Shown here: positions 33,558 to 46,400 of the stretch, one piece after another
Numbering within the stretch: position 1 is the first letter of the stretch
Layout of the letters: the number at the start of each line of letters is the position of its first letter
Origin: Lentinula raphanica
Lineage: Eukaryota > Basidiomycota > Agaricomycetes > Agaricales > Omphalotaceae
Assembly: GCA_027919835.1 (NCBI GenBank)
Contig: JANVFP010000012.1
Span: 1,178,001 to 1,242,000, forward strand
Direction: 5' to 3'
DNA length: 64,000 bases
Made by a program: the position numbers and the translations under genes
The notes under the pieces: model-generated
Database searches by the model: none
What the model was told of the DNA's origin: nothing
Seen by the model: only the letters and a program-made list of their open reading frames with translations

Positions 33558-34015
33558 ATGACCCAACCCAGTGAGTCGCTTTTCAGCAACTCTAGCAACA
33601 CACATCTCTCACTTCTTTGTTAGAATACACCACCCAGCTTCATAACTGCGAGTTGACTTTTGCTTTCACGATATTTTGTTGTTGCTCAATAGGTCATGAA
33701 TGAAGATTACCAAGAGTCAGGCAGACAATCAAGTGTTCTTTCCTTTGAGGAATCTTGCACTGGACGGTCCGATCAAGCTGTTTGGACCGTGGTCTGTAAA
33801 GGTATGCGATGTTTATGTCCCATGTTGAGCTCATCTCTTACATTACGATACTCAAGTTGACGGGGAGATCAAAGGTACAGGCACCGCTACGACCAAGGCA
33901 GAAGCCAAAAATTTGGCATCCAAGCAAGCTCTCGAGGTATGTTCAATGATAATTATTCTGTATCCAACTCATTATGAACTTCGTCACCCAGGCTCTCGGC
34001 GAGAGCACCGCTTAA
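33558..34015 (+). CDS. Stand-alone double-stranded RNA-binding domain protein, copy 2
   Basis: Five exons (33558-33570, 33624-33647, 33706-33801, 33857-33936, 33992-34015) again give 78 residues: 13+24+96+80+24 nt. It aligns with copy 1: QLHNYYQESGRQSSVLSF with helix 1, AVWTVVCKVDGE with the central strands, GTGTATTKAEAKNLASKQAL with helix 2. Exon 2 is 24 nt in both genes and ends in the same phase. Keeping that position requires intron 2 (33648-33705) to start with GC (AACT|GCGAGT), because no GT there gives an open frame. If the GC donor is not used, the gene is broken at this point. It has lost the GPxHxP loop (GRSDQA instead), so RNA binding may differ from copy 1. Confidence 0.72.
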
Positions 34016-34326
34016 CGAGGACGTGAATGCTCTATCGAAGCCCGCGTACACAGAGTAATGTACCAAGATCGACATTGATGTAAGAAACACACTACGAGTT
34101 TTCAAAGAAATACATGTACATACTTTCTGAAAGTCAGTAACACCGAGAATTAAGGATCGGTTTATCAGATCTGGATCTTGGTTAATGAACACATACCGCG
34201 GCATAAATTTCGCGGAGTTTTAACCTTAGAGAAAAAGTCAGAGGAAATTAGAATGTGGAAGTTGCCGTAAGCCAGAGAAGGTTGTCCTTAACCATCATCA
34301 AGACTGACTTACAAAAATTGTAACAA

Positions 34327-34628
34327 ATGCGGACTCGCTTTGGGCAATATATCATAGCTGGTTTAGCAGGTATATCTCGAGTGTTGAAATCAGAAAATGA
34401 CTTGACACTCACAATTTAGTGCCACAGGAGTTGTATCAAGCCTCTACGTTTTCAATCCCTACATTCTCAATCGTCAAGAATCAACGTGAGTTTTTGCGAT
34501 GCACACGAGTGTTTTGGGCTGATTCTGTTTCAATTTGGAGAAGGATGCAACATCAGCACGATAATGGAAAACCTGTCGCAGTTTCAAATGACACGATGCC
34601 TGCTCAATCGAAAAAAGATCAGTCATGA
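34327..34628 (+). CDS. Small single-pass membrane protein, 62 residues
   Basis: Three exons (34327-34369, 34428-34485, 34541-34628) give 43+58+88 nt with closing phases. The N terminus MRTRFGQYIIAGLAGVVSS leads into LYVFNPYI, a single hydrophobic helix formed only after splicing at the CACAG acceptor. The rest (NRQESTRMQHQHDNGKPVAV and on to KKDQS) is polar. The short basic N terminus plus one helix resembles small mitochondrial inner-membrane assembly factors, but I do not recognise a family. An alternative acceptor 11 nt upstream would change the frame and lose the helix. The gene lies 138 bp from the convergent Sad1 stop. Confidence 0.55.
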
Positions 34629-34766
34629 GCCGCTTGGCTCTAGCGGTCCCTGACATTGTAGATCGAAATCTCTACTCTCTGAAGAGTACCGGCTTCCTAC
34701 AATTGTTGTAACTGTCATTCCACTCTGGGAAATACATCCATTATCAACCATCATGTCGAGTCATAG

Positions 34767-36674
34767 TCAAGGACGGGATACTCGCTCGGGTCTCCTTTCC
34801 CAGATCTGATATAATAATATCAAGACGAAATTCGATACGATGAGGCAGAGGGAGAAACTTACCTGTAAAACGCTCTCTCCTAAGAAAATCATCTCTTTGC
34901 GAGTTTCTTCGACGATCAAATCTTGAATGGTATACCATTTCTCGAATTCTCCCTCTCCTGCCCGTAAATGAATTTTCCAGACCGTGTTCTCCTTGTCACG
35001 GGTGGTGCCAGCTACCGATTCGTGGGTCACATTGGCAACGAGATCGTATATAGGCGAGGGCTGAGATGGAACGGGATCAACGTCTATCACATGGAGCTTG
35101 AGTTCGGTTTACACACGACGGATTATGGAACTCACAATCTCCAAAATCTAAGCCTCGCAGCGGAAAGGTAACGATGGTGGGATTCTTCTCCTCAACAAAG
35201 ATATTTTTGGTAAAGCGTTTGAAGTGTGATATGATATACGGAGGGAGACGTTGACACTTGTAACGCCTCAATTGACCGGATGATTCCTAACGTGTTGGCT
35301 TTCAAGTAGACGCTTCGCAGCACGGCAATATCCTTACCTGCGTTGTTTTTCCGTCGTACTTCGCAAGCACAGAGTGAATAGTAACTTGAGGAATGATGTT
35401 CTTTTCCACAGAGTCTTGAAAAAGCGGCGGCGGAGGCAGGTCTACAGCCAAGAACAAGAAAGGTGATACGGTGGACTTGATATCTTCAGAGCCACGATCA
35501 GAAGAAGGAAAAGTAAGCAGACTAAAAACATACCTCTAGCAATATCAAAACGGGGTTTCTCGTTTTCTCCCGCATCTGGACGAACGAGCACTTGCTGCGT
35601 TTCTACACGAAGTTCGCCTTGGAAGGTGGCAAATATGATACCTATGTACAGAATCAGTGAATCTCAGATTATGAGCCAAGGTCCGCGTACTCGAGTTCTT
35701 CTTTTTGGAACCACCCATGTCTTTATGAAGTTGGTTCAGAAGCCATCCCAGAAATTCAACAGGATCCCCCTGCTTTTCCAAGCGGAACTTTCCGACACTG
35801 GCTCTGTTTACTTCTTGCAGGAACTCATGAGGGCTAACCTGGCTCTTGAACAACCTGGGGTTCCAGAGTTTTTTGGCTAGACCTGCAAAACGTTTGAGTA
35901 GTTCTGACTCTTTACCGCGGAAGTTCGACAGCAGGAGATAATCCCGTAGTGGAGCGATGTGAAGGAGCGCATGTATGATAACGTTCATGTGATCATTCCT
36001 TTTGATGTTGTTGAGGCCAACGTACCCTGGCAGATAGGCCCTGGAAGTCAAGTCATAGGACAGTCTGGTAGGATAAGACGGGGAAGAGAGAGTGGATGTA
36101 TACGCCTTGTTGAACGAAGGCGCAAGCACAAAGGAGATATCTTCCAAAGACGGATCTGAGACTAGGTATCCGTCTGGTAACACATAAACCTGGAAATGAT
36201 GAACTGACCACAAAACTTCAACCAGTCGAATGATTACGAACCTTGGTCGTTTCTAGATTAATGAAGACGTGGTGGTCTTCGTGTATTGAATGCGCATACG
36301 CATAAGACTTGCGACCACGACCTTGAAAATATTTTCCACAAACTAGGCAACCGTAAATGTTGATGTTCGACGTAGACACCGAGCACACTTTCTCAAAGTC
36401 GAAATCGAGGACAGCGCGGTTAATCTGAGCACATTGAGTGATGATTCTAGAGTATCTTGACTATTAGCGAACACACCGTGTCTAGGTGCAGATCAGAGGC
36501 CTTGACCTCTTCTTGTTCATCCGCGACCTCATCTATTTCCTCCTCCTCCTTGCCGTCCAGCTGTTGATTATCTATGTGGCTCGCGGAATCAAGGGCATCC
36601 TCAGCATTGTCGTCGATTTTGGCACGTTTATTGGGTCTTTCTGTCTCGTCGTAGTGGATCCTGGTAGCAGCCAT
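34767..36674 (-). CDS. sad1: Sad1/USP39, U4/U6.U5 tri-snRNP-associated pseudo-ubiquitin hydrolase
   Basis: Starts at 36674 (MAATRIHYDETERPNKRAKI, a nuclear-localisation-like basic patch) with an acidic stretch after it. A zf-UBP finger follows (NIYGCLVCGKYFQGRGRKSY, then HSIHEDHHVFINL). Next comes a ubiquitin-hydrolase fold whose cysteine box reads GLNNIKRNDHMNVIIHAL. The catalytic Cys is replaced by Asp, as in human USP39 and yeast Sad1, so the enzyme is inactive. Further exons carry GKFRLEKQGDPVEFLGWLL, PPYIISHFKRFTKN and the end EFEKWYTIQDLIVEE. The last exon ends RPERVSRP. The protein is needed for pre-mRNA splicing and tri-snRNP stability. It is head to head with rsm22 with only 63 bp between the start codons. 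Confidence 0.93.
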
Positions 36675-36737
36675 CGTGTTCACGTGCTTAGACGCGTTCG
36701 TCAAATTTCAATTTTAATTATTTACCACATAACCGCC
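36675..36737. promoter_or_regulatory. 63-bp bidirectional promoter between sad1 and rsm22
   Basis: The two ATG codons face away from each other across 63 bp that include AATTTTAATTATTT. All 5' untranslated and core promoter sequence for at least one gene must fit here or reach into the other gene. Function inferred from arrangement. Confidence 0.5.
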
Positions 36738-38959
36738 ATGTTCCTCGTCGCCAAATCTAGTTGGAAAACTTCGCTGCTGCATACCATTCAGAGGACGCGC
36801 GCATTCTCTAATACTGGATCTTCCTTGAGTCAAGTCAATCCTTCTCAAATGCTCGATCCCAGTCTCCAGGCCCTGTTGAAGGATGTGGACATCTCTTTGG
36901 CTCGTCACAAGAATTCAAACCCTCATACTCATCGGGAGCTGGATATCATTCCTTCAGAATCAATTGAGGAAGGCTTAATTGCTACTCGGGGACGTGAAGA
37001 TTCCGACTCAGAAGACTCTTTGGCTAGAAAATCACCAGCCGCGATCTTTGGCAGCCAAGGCATCGGGACCATAGTTCTACCTCTGGAATTACAGAATTCG
37101 ATCAACGTCCTGATATCCGGTTAGTAAACTAATATTGAAACATCCTATAATCAGGCTAATTTGAGCAGATTCGGATAAAACGAGCCTCCGTAACGATGCA
37201 AAACGGTTATTCCAAGGTGAAGTCGATAAGGGGGATGCAGAATGGACCTCTAGTTACGAGGCCAAATATCGTTCCCGACATCAAGCTCTACGTCATTCAG
37301 AGCGTGATGGTACCGCGTTCGCCTCAATTGCGCTCCCTGCACATTATTCCGCTATACGTGCAGTATTAGCACACGTCAAGCATCGTCTGGGGCCGGACTG
37401 GGGTATCACAAATGTTATTGACTGGGGTGTTGCCACTGGAAGTGGACTATGGTTGGAACGTCGTCCCAACACCTGATTCTCAGTTCTGACGAGTCAGATA
37501 GGGCATCTATCCACACGTTCCAAAAAAATGTTGATGTCTCGCAAGACGTAGAAGACCTGAAATTATCTGATACCTCTCTCGAAACTTATCTCGGAATTGA
37601 CAAAAGAGACGGGCTTGTCAATATTGGTAAACGCCTCCTCCGAAGTTAGTTCGTCAATGAATCCTGTGTCTTGTCTTCTCAATGCTAATTACTTGTTGCA
37701 GACGTCAAAGGCGGCAATTTCACGGTAACATGGCAAAGAGCTTTTCATGACGATGATAGAGTGCCTCGGCTTCTTGGCCAGAGCACACTTGCGTTATCGG
37801 CTTTCAACTTGAGTTCCCTCCCAACAAATCTTGCTCGAAAGTCTCTTGTCAAGGAAATGTGGGAGAGCGGAGCTAATACTATAGTATGTATCAACTGCGT
37901 AGCGCTGAGATGAAGGATCCCTATTCGCTGACCAAAAAATCAGATCTTGATAGACCATAACACCGCGAGCGGTTTTGAAAACATCGCCGAAGCACGAGAG
38001 CTGCTCCTGAAAATGGGCAGAAAGGAAATAGAAGATCCTTCTACAGAGGACTGGCCAATCCGAGGATCTCACGTTATAGCTCCTGTCAGTCCGTTCTGTG
38101 TATCTGTCTGCTTCCATCTAACTCGTTTGGCTAGTGTCCCCATGACAGTGAATGTCCCTTACTTCATCCTGGATCTATGCGGCTAGTCTGCGGGTTCTCT
38201 CAGCGATTACAAAGGCCTTCGTTCATTCGTTTGACGAAGCATTCCACTGTTGGCCACGAGGATACTGGTTATTCATATGTCGTGATTCAACGCGGAGAAA
38301 GACCCGCTCGTCCTTTGACTAAAGTAGGGCGTATAGGAGCAGTGGGAAAAAGGGAACTAGATAAAGCGGCAGAATCGCAGACCATCATGAAAGAGCTCAG
38401 TCTGCATGATGAAGATGAAATAGTAGCTGAAGAGCCACCAGAGCCACCTAGCTCAGCCTCGTCTTCGAATTCAGTTCTATCACCTCTTGACTCAGAAATT
38501 CAGGTCCAATTACAACGAGAAGCCTACAGCTGGCCACGTCTTGTCTTCCCCCCTTTGAAGAAGAGTGGTCATATCATTCTGGATGCCTGTACACCAGAAG
38601 GTATCGTATCTACGTTCCGGTCCGCGATAAGCACTAACAATAAACCAGGAAAAATAATGCGGTTGACTATTCCGAAATCACAAGGGAAACAACCTTACTA
38701 CGATGCCCGGAAGTCTAGTTGGGGTGACATTTTTCCACACTCGCCCAAGAACCCACCTCAGGAGCGTTATCAGCCCCGTCGAGGCAAGCGCGATAGTGCG
38801 ACCAGCCCAGTGAAAGGTGCAGATATCGGAAAACGTCGAAACACCAAGGAACAAAATCGAATTAGCTACGAAAACCTCTCCGACGATATCAAAGAAACAA
38901 GGAAAAAATCCAAGAGAGATAGGATATCGCATGAAGGTTTGAGGACATCGTTTAATTGA
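36738..38959 (+). CDS. rsm22: Mitochondrial ribosome assembly methyltransferase-like Rsm22/METTL17
   Basis: Six exons (36738-37119, 37169-37451, 37502-37644, 37702-37883, 37944-38084, 38135-38959) give 651 residues. The N terminus MFLVAKSSWKTSLLHTIQRT is a mitochondrial presequence. The methyltransferase-like core reads LPAHYSAIRAVLAHVKHRLG and VIDWGVATGSGLWAS, a motif I with GxGxG partly lost. The segment CPHDSECPLLHPG carries the Cys ligands known in the family to hold a metal centre. Rsm22 acts in maturation of the small mitoribosomal subunit. The C-terminal 100 residues are basic and rich in Lys/Arg, fitting rRNA binding. Some annotations call it a small-subunit protein. Confidence 0.92.
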
Positions 38960-39209
38960 AAGACACGGCTGCACCGTGGATGGCTGGTTAACGTTAACGC
39001 TCATGCCTTAATATCTCTAAAGGCAGGGGACCTTCCATAACCCATCGACAGAGCTGGATGCTTGAAAATATATCCCCACTCAGTTGCATTTATTATATAT
39101 ACCTCATTTGGCATACGTGTAAATATTCTATCAACATACGAAAGCTAATAATCTGTTATACGAATACCGGGGCCTTTGGTAGAGCTAAGCAGAACTTTGC
39201 TGATGACAA

Positions 39210-40221
39210 CTAAATCGACGCTATGAGATAATCTCCATATGAGAGCTTTCGGACAGTTTCGGACGAACCTGGCTTTTTGGTCTCTTTCTGACGATTATCT
39301 TTGATGTTTCCAGTTGCCTTCTTGACTGAGGTCATGAAGTGTCTGAAATTTCGAACAACTTCATCGATAGAAAAATGCATCTGTCAATTCGAGTTACATT
39401 GAGAGATTCATGTATGAGTGTAAAAAGACCAACTGAGCCTATAGGCATATGGATATTCCCGGTCTTGTCAGCCTTCCATTCGCTCGTGCCTTGTATTCGT
39501 TCGATATATCCTGCGATATCATCCGTAACAGTACCGCGTCGCTCTGAAGGCATAAGACCTTGTTGTCCGAGGAAACGACCTAGTCGAGGCGTTATAGCTC
39601 GGATTAGGGAAGTTGTACTCAGATATGTCGTTGCTCGAATGCGATTGTTGAGTATCTAGCAGGCGGAGCTGAGAGTGAGCTTTGCAGAAGATGAGAGCTA
39701 CTGGACACATACACCCTCAATGAGCTCGATACCGCCAACTATATGAGCGCCAGCCTTCTTTGCTTCCTCCGCTTGTCTACCTTCAGCGAATACGAGGATT
39801 TTCTCTTCTGCCCGAGCTTTCGCCTCTTTGGGTAGCTTGAAACGGCCTTTCGGAACCGCTACACCACTGCCCATTTCTGTTTTCACATAGAGTTCATACA
39901 TGGCCTTCGGAGAAGCAACTTCTACTGCCTGCAACGTTCGATGAAACTAGCCCTCATATTAGAAATCCGGGGTTAACGTACGCGTAATGTTGAGATAGCA
40001 TCCAGGAGAGTCAGCTGTTCCAATTTGCCTTGTTTGAGTGCGGCTTTCGCAGCTCTCCTCTTTTGCTTTGCAGCTAGAGCTTTCTTAGATGGGACTCGGA
40101 TTTTTGACTGTTTAGTGTCGCGAGCTTGAGCAGCATATGTTTGACTGAAGGGCCGACGAAATATAAGACGGGTTATGTTCGCGTGACAACATTGCCTATT
40201 GAGCGATAGAACACTGAACAT
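39210..40221 (-). CDS. mrpl1: Mitochondrial large ribosomal subunit protein uL1m
   Basis: Four exons (40221-39982, 39928-39713, 39655-39434, 39380-39210) encode 282 residues with closing phases. The start MFSVLSLNRQCCHANITR is a likely mitochondrial targeting sequence. The L1 family is recognised by ILVFAEGRQAEEAKKAGAHI, then GGIELIEG, the RNA-binding segment LGRFLGQQGLMPSERRGTV and VRNFRHFMTSVKKATG near the end. uL1 forms the L1 stalk that controls release of deacylated tRNA. An alternative donor for intron 2 does not keep the frame. It is head to head with the nucleoporin gene across 200 bp. Confidence 0.92.
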
Positions 40222-40421
40222 GGCAGAGAGAAGGAGGACTTGATCGAGAATTTCGTGTAAGGCGCTGGCTCATCAGGCGTCTATATGAGCGCTTACTATT
40301 ATTTGACCTGCACTGCCACCCACTAACAAACCACGTGGGGCAGCCCAAAGACGCGTGAGTTTGAATTCGGCGCAAAATTCAAACTTCCCCTTGAACTCGA
40401 GCTGATTGTTCATAACTGGCC
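40222..40421. promoter_or_regulatory. Bidirectional promoter between mrpl1 and NUP188
   Basis: 200 bp between divergent start codons. It contains TTACTATTATTTGACC and a CACGTGGGG box near 40333 (palindromic CACGTG, the core of bHLH sites). Shared use is inferred. Confidence 0.5.
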
Positions 40422-43400
40422 ATGCCCAGCAGGTTGTCGGAACGATCCAATCTCATAGATGTGTATGCTTTGCGCGTCTCTATATGCTTTACGAATTGAA
40501 GAACATCTCTAGGACCTACACGCACCTTCATTCCATATTGAGCGGTCATGTCGAAGGCACGAATGCTGAGCAAATCCGTGGTTACCTGGATCTACGACTT
40601 CCACAACTACAAAATATCGTTGAACCATACGGGAAACCTACAGTCTCCTCTCGTCAAAAAGTCAACAGTGGCTCAGTAACTCTCGCTGATGGTGTTGTTC
40701 TTCGTGTCGAAGACCCGGACAAGGACTTCGTGTTTGCCATCAGCAAGGCGTTTCAGATTGACGAAGTCTTCTCCCTGATCCTCCTACGCTCTTTCTTATA
40801 CAATGAAGGTCTTTTCGTTGATCCTGTCGACAATACCGACAACGATTCCATCGTGCAAGAGCTTGTGGAAGCCATTACGCCATTCTATTACCTTGAGCGT
40901 CTATCACTCCTTCGTGTCCTGGTACCACTCTTTCGCGCCAAAGAAAATCTCTCTGAACCGTTCCATGACATCGCGCTTTCATTCTTACCACTGGTACTTC
41001 CGGATGGTAAGAGTTTTGTAAACAGCCTCCTCTCCGAGTACGAGCGCAAAGCGAAGGAACAACTACCGGAAAACGTCAGCAGTGATCCCAAAAAATGTTC
41101 CCGGTGGGCAAAGCAGAATAGCAAAGAGCAACTGGTGATTCTGGAGGTGTTGTTCTGGACATTGTGGGGCTCAGTCGCCTGCGACGGCACAACAGTAGAG
41201 AAGGTGCTGACTACGGCATATAACCTTGACCTGGGTATGGAACAGGAAAATGCTACCTTCTTGCTAGATGAGGAGGGAGTACAACTACAACGGGATAGAA
41301 CAACAATCTGGATTGTCCTCACCATCGAAGTTTTAGAACTCGAAACCATCGCCGACTCCTCTTTGTTTGAAATTTCCAGTACTCCTCAACCTAGAGGCTT
41401 GTATACTGCCTCGCCAGATTCCATGAAGCGTATCCACCAGTTGATTCATGCTGGCGGCACAGGCCAATTTGCATGTGTCTACATGGCCTGGACCTTCGTA
41501 CTATCTCGAATCTATGCGAGAGCAGTAGATGGCAAGGAAGTTCCCGAGTCATATCGCAGCTTCTTTGAGCAGGTTTTTCCTCAACTAAACAAGGGATACT
41601 CAAAGAACCGCGAACCTGTTCATGTTTTCATGTCACAGGTCTGCCTGGATCCAAAATCGGGCTTGCTGAGTTTGATGAAAACTTTATTGACGAATTCACC
41701 TCTGTTCGTCACTTCGATCGCCTGGAAAACAGGTTCCACCGTCACCGATCCTAACGCCATTGCGTTCCGTTCTGTGTTCAAAGGTGCGTGTATTCGTTAA
41801 TTTCTCTATTGTTCCTACGTTGACGGAGGTATCAAACCAGGTCTCCTGATGTCACTTGTGGAACTTGTACCTGTAGAAGCCATACCAGACTTCAATCTCT
41901 TGGTGGAGGTTTGGGAGGCCCTCTTCGGACGCAGTGAAAGCCAGTCCGTTGCAGGAATTTGCAGCCAGTTCTGGCAAGTGGACTGGAAAGCAGGCCTGGC
42001 GCGCCGGGCCATATTCGATGTCTGCAGGTCAAGATTTCCAATACAATGTGGGCCTCTCATCCGCCTTTTACGGTCCATGACTGCCTCTGGATTTCTGGAC
42101 ACCGACCCGTTGTCTACTACGAATCAATCCTCAGACACCGGTGACATGAACGGAGATCGGGAACTTTGCGCTCGGCACGTATTCTACTATCTGGATAAGC
42201 TCCCGACCTACTCGCAGATAATATCGGCAAGCGCTTGCTCTGGTGTCCATGCCTTGTATGAGAGACAGATAGAATCAAGTTCGACGACTGGTATGACATA
42301 CAGTAATATTCGGCCAATCGCTCTCCCCGGCGGGAGTATTCTACCTGCAGGATCCAAAGGGCGTCTCTTGAATGGTGATGGTGGAGATCTGCTGGTGGTA
42401 GTCTGGCAACATGAACACTCCGGCTGGAAACTACTCTTGGAGATCCTGATGGAATACGCATCCAGATTGCTTCCCGGTTATGACAGAGGCTTCAGATCTA
42501 GCTCATCCAGGCGAATGGGTCAAGGGTCAGGGATCGCACTCACCTTGAGGGATGTTGGCTTAGAATTGGACGGCGAGACAGACGAAGCTTTGATCACCAG
42601 CATACTCGATCTTGTACGCAGCGTCATTCAAGATAATCCAGCTCAGGGTGAGCAACTCATGCGATCCTTGGAGGCAGAATACCCGATAGCCGCGACGTCT
42701 TCCCCTGATCTGGTTCAAATCACTACTGGCATCCTGGAAGAAGCGCTTGCCCGTACTAGTGCTTATCCAAAGGCTTCTCCTCCTTTCCAACTTATCACAT
42801 CTGCTTTGAGTGTGTTGTCCGCCATTCTTGCTATTCCCAGCTACTCTATCCGAGTGTGGATCTATATTCGTTCCACTACCGCCCTCTTTGGATCTGAAAA
42901 AAATCCAGGTTTCTCCTCTGCTGCCCTTTCCACCGAACGGGTGACCGGACATTACACCATGACTCTTGCTCTTCTAAATCTAATTGAGCAACTCTGTGAA
43001 GAAGCTTCTCTTCTTGTTGTTCCAGATGACGCCCAGGTCCGTAAACTCAAAGACGAGGTCCTGATGCGGGCGGCTAGATTCGTTCATACTGAAGTATGGC
43101 TTGAGCATCTTGGATGGAAATACGCACAGCTCGGCGATCGTTTCGAAATAGGCAGACGGATATCCTCCTTCTATTCCAAAGTATTGCGGTATACTCCTCC
43201 GTCGCTCTCAGACGCTACGTTCCCCAACTTGAGTCAGGCTATCCTGGATATCTTCTTGTACAGGGCTTCAGTCTTGGCTATCAATCCCCTGATGTCTGTC
43301 ATATCTGCAGGAACTCAGATGCTTCAAGCCTTATACAGCTTGAGGCGCTTCGGGGATGCAAGACGTCTGATCTATCTTCTCGAGTCACATCTTCAATTGA

Positions 43401-46400
43401 TTCGACTAGTACTCCAACGGAAGTGTGTCTCTGAGGTGGCGAATCAATCTGGTATCCTTGAACAAGCACTGTGTGCTCAAATCACCGGTGGTGCTGCTTC
43501 ACATGATCCTCATCGTTCAAAAGTCAATCCTATAGATGCACTGGCATTTTTTGTTAAGGAACGAGATGCAGGTCAACTGGTTCCTCTGGAGGCTATCAAA
43601 ATACTTTCCATTGTCTGCTCTTCACTCTCAATGTCCCGACCGGATTCATCAGCCTTGATTGGTCACCTATCGGATCCCGAGGGTACAGTGGCGTCATTCG
43701 TGCGCATTGTTCAGCACCCTTATGATGATCTCTCGCTGCGATATTCCACATGGAACTTCATAACTGTTGCTATGGACCAAGAACCGGCGCTGGCAAGTCT
43801 CTTTGTCGCCGGACGATTCCTCACTCCTACAACATCCGCATACAATGACGAAAAGCTGAAAAAGAAGCAGAATGGCGCTCTGGAAGTGACATCGCCTCTT
43901 GCTAAGGTTCCGAACGCCGTGGATGTGTCGCGAGATACACTTGCGAACTCCATAGATTTATGGGAGACCAATCCCCAACTTTTAGCCTGCGTCTTGCGTT
44001 TCCTAGTAGTTATGTGGCGTCATGGCTTAGAGCACAAGTCTGTCCTAGAGGATTTGCGTCAGGATCCCAGATTTTGGGATCAAATCACTGCGTTAGCCTG
44101 TTCAGAGCTGGGACCCATTCCTGAGTTCGAGCCAGAGGTTCTAAATTACACGGATGGGAGAATGAAATCAAACGTGCATGACGCTGTCTCTGAATATTGT
44201 TACCGTGCAGATGCCAAGTCTTGCGCGCTTCATATTCTCGGTCTAGACATTGGAATTCATCAACAATACCCCAAGTCCACCAACACAAAACCACTCAGCT
44301 TCCAGAAGATAGAGCCCCGTTTACGGTCGCTAGAGGAATTTACTGACTTGATATCCGAGGCAACTCCCAGCTCATATGTCCCGGCTCTCTATGACACGCT
44401 CTCTGATATACTGAATTCTACATTCCCCACCTTGACTATCTCTCAGTTTGAGATCCAAACCCCCTATGAGCAGCGAGAATATGGAGACGATTTTTCTTTC
44501 TCGACAGAACTTCTACATAGTCGGTTACGAGGACATCGTGCAGACGGTATGATTCTTCAGAAGACAGACGACGTCGAAAAACATCTCTGCTCGATCAATC
44601 TGAACATGTCTCTGACACGGACGCAAATTGCTCTTGTCGATGGCTGGAGGCTCGTTCTGCGTCAAGTCATCCCTTACTTGTCAGTTGATGCTGCCCAGCG
44701 TTCGAATCTACTCTCTATAGGCGCTTCTGTTTCTTATGACATCAACAAGGAAAATCGGGTTGGAGACATGGCGGCGACGGTACACGGAACGCGGATAGCT
44801 CTCCTGGTATCGCTACTGGAACTGGCGTGGTTTAGCAGCTCTGAACAGGCCTCGGAGACACGGTTGTTTGTTGAGATGTCGGAAAACATTCGTGGGATCG
44901 TCCTCAACGAAAATCAACCCCCTGTGAAATCGGTTCAAGGAGTCTACAGCGTACCTTTCCATCGTCCTCTTCTCCAGCTCTTGTACTTCTGCGTAAAGAA
45001 TGCACGATCACTATCCAGACGAACTGGAGCTCTAAACGCGGAGCAGAGGCTCAAGATCTCCTCCATGGTTGAAGCATCTCTCGGGTTTGTGATCGAAGGC
45101 CTGCGCCTGACTTTTATCGGCGCTCGTGCTAGGGTGGACATGGATATAGACAAGGACATGGAGTTGCTTGTCGCCGTGTTTGAACAGTGTACACGATTGG
45201 ACATCAATCCATCATCAACGGTCTGGTTAACTCAGTGTCAGGAGGCGGACGTCATAAAAGCAAGTTTAGATTTGTATGCACATACTGATCTTGTTGGTGT
45301 GGCGGATTTATCGTCTCTCATGTCGACCAAAAGATCAGCATACGCCGCTCACCTCCTCACCTTCCATATGGCTCTTGCTAGCATACCTTCTGCGGCTGAA
45401 CGATTTGCGAGTGAAGGTGTATCACTTGCGTACACCAATAATTCAATCAGCAAGGCCGCAAATGCTGGACTCATCAGCGAGGTTATACCTGAGCTTCCTG
45501 GTTACCGTAGCCCTGCTCACATCGTGTATTGCTCAATGCTCTCCATTGTCTCTGCCATCACCACTGCGCTCGGTCGAAACAACCACTATTTTGATGCAGA
45601 AACATGTAGCCTCGTTCAGCTTTACGGTGAACAGATTGCTCGTTCACTTTCTTGGACCATAGACGACTCAATAACTTTGTCATTGCTGGAAGAGATGGAT
45701 CAAGTTGTCAATATCTTCAGTGCTCTTGCGCGGAATGCATCGTCGACATTCAATGTGAATCCAGCGATTGAGAACGTTCTTCGGGCGTTCACTCCATTTG
45801 CACTTCGCCTTCTTCAACAGCTGAACTACGCCATTACTCATCCTCATCATCTTGCCAGCCTTTTTGAGCCAGTGACTGAAGAAGAACGGACGCTTCAAGA
45901 GAAGAATTCCGCTGCGCCTGATATCTGGAAACGGCCTCTGATTGCGCTTCTCATGCATCGTCTATTTCAGCTATCGAGCAACATCGTTTTCACACTGACC
46001 TGCATCAGTAAAGCAGACACAGTCTTGTCCAATGAGTCGGGTGACTGGCCTCTTCATGAAGCAGTTGTAGTACCTGTAAGTTTTGGTTTAATGATGCTTC
46101 TATGTTGTGCTTTGGCTCAAGCCCTGCATTATCTAGCATTCAAAGGTGGTAGTCTCGGAGCCCGCCTCAATTGGAACTCTACTCGAGCTGGCAAACGGGA
46201 CATTGGATATACTCCGGAATCTCATGAACATGCCCTCTGGCCAAAGCCTCGTTGAAGCAGATGTTGCGACGTCAGGACAATTCAAGGAACTGACTGTGGG
46301 ACGAGGTGTGGAAATTGCGCGACGTAACCTGGAGGGAATTCTGCTATATATGATCACCCAGCTCGCAATGTGGCTGTCACAGCCAGAAACAGAATCTTCA

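Noticed and set aside
41849..46255. Reading the NUP188 third exon through to 46255 as the C terminus
   Set aside because: A GTAAGT donor at 46076 and CAAAG acceptor at 46145 move into a frame with a clearly coding, conserved-looking C terminus ending at 46670.
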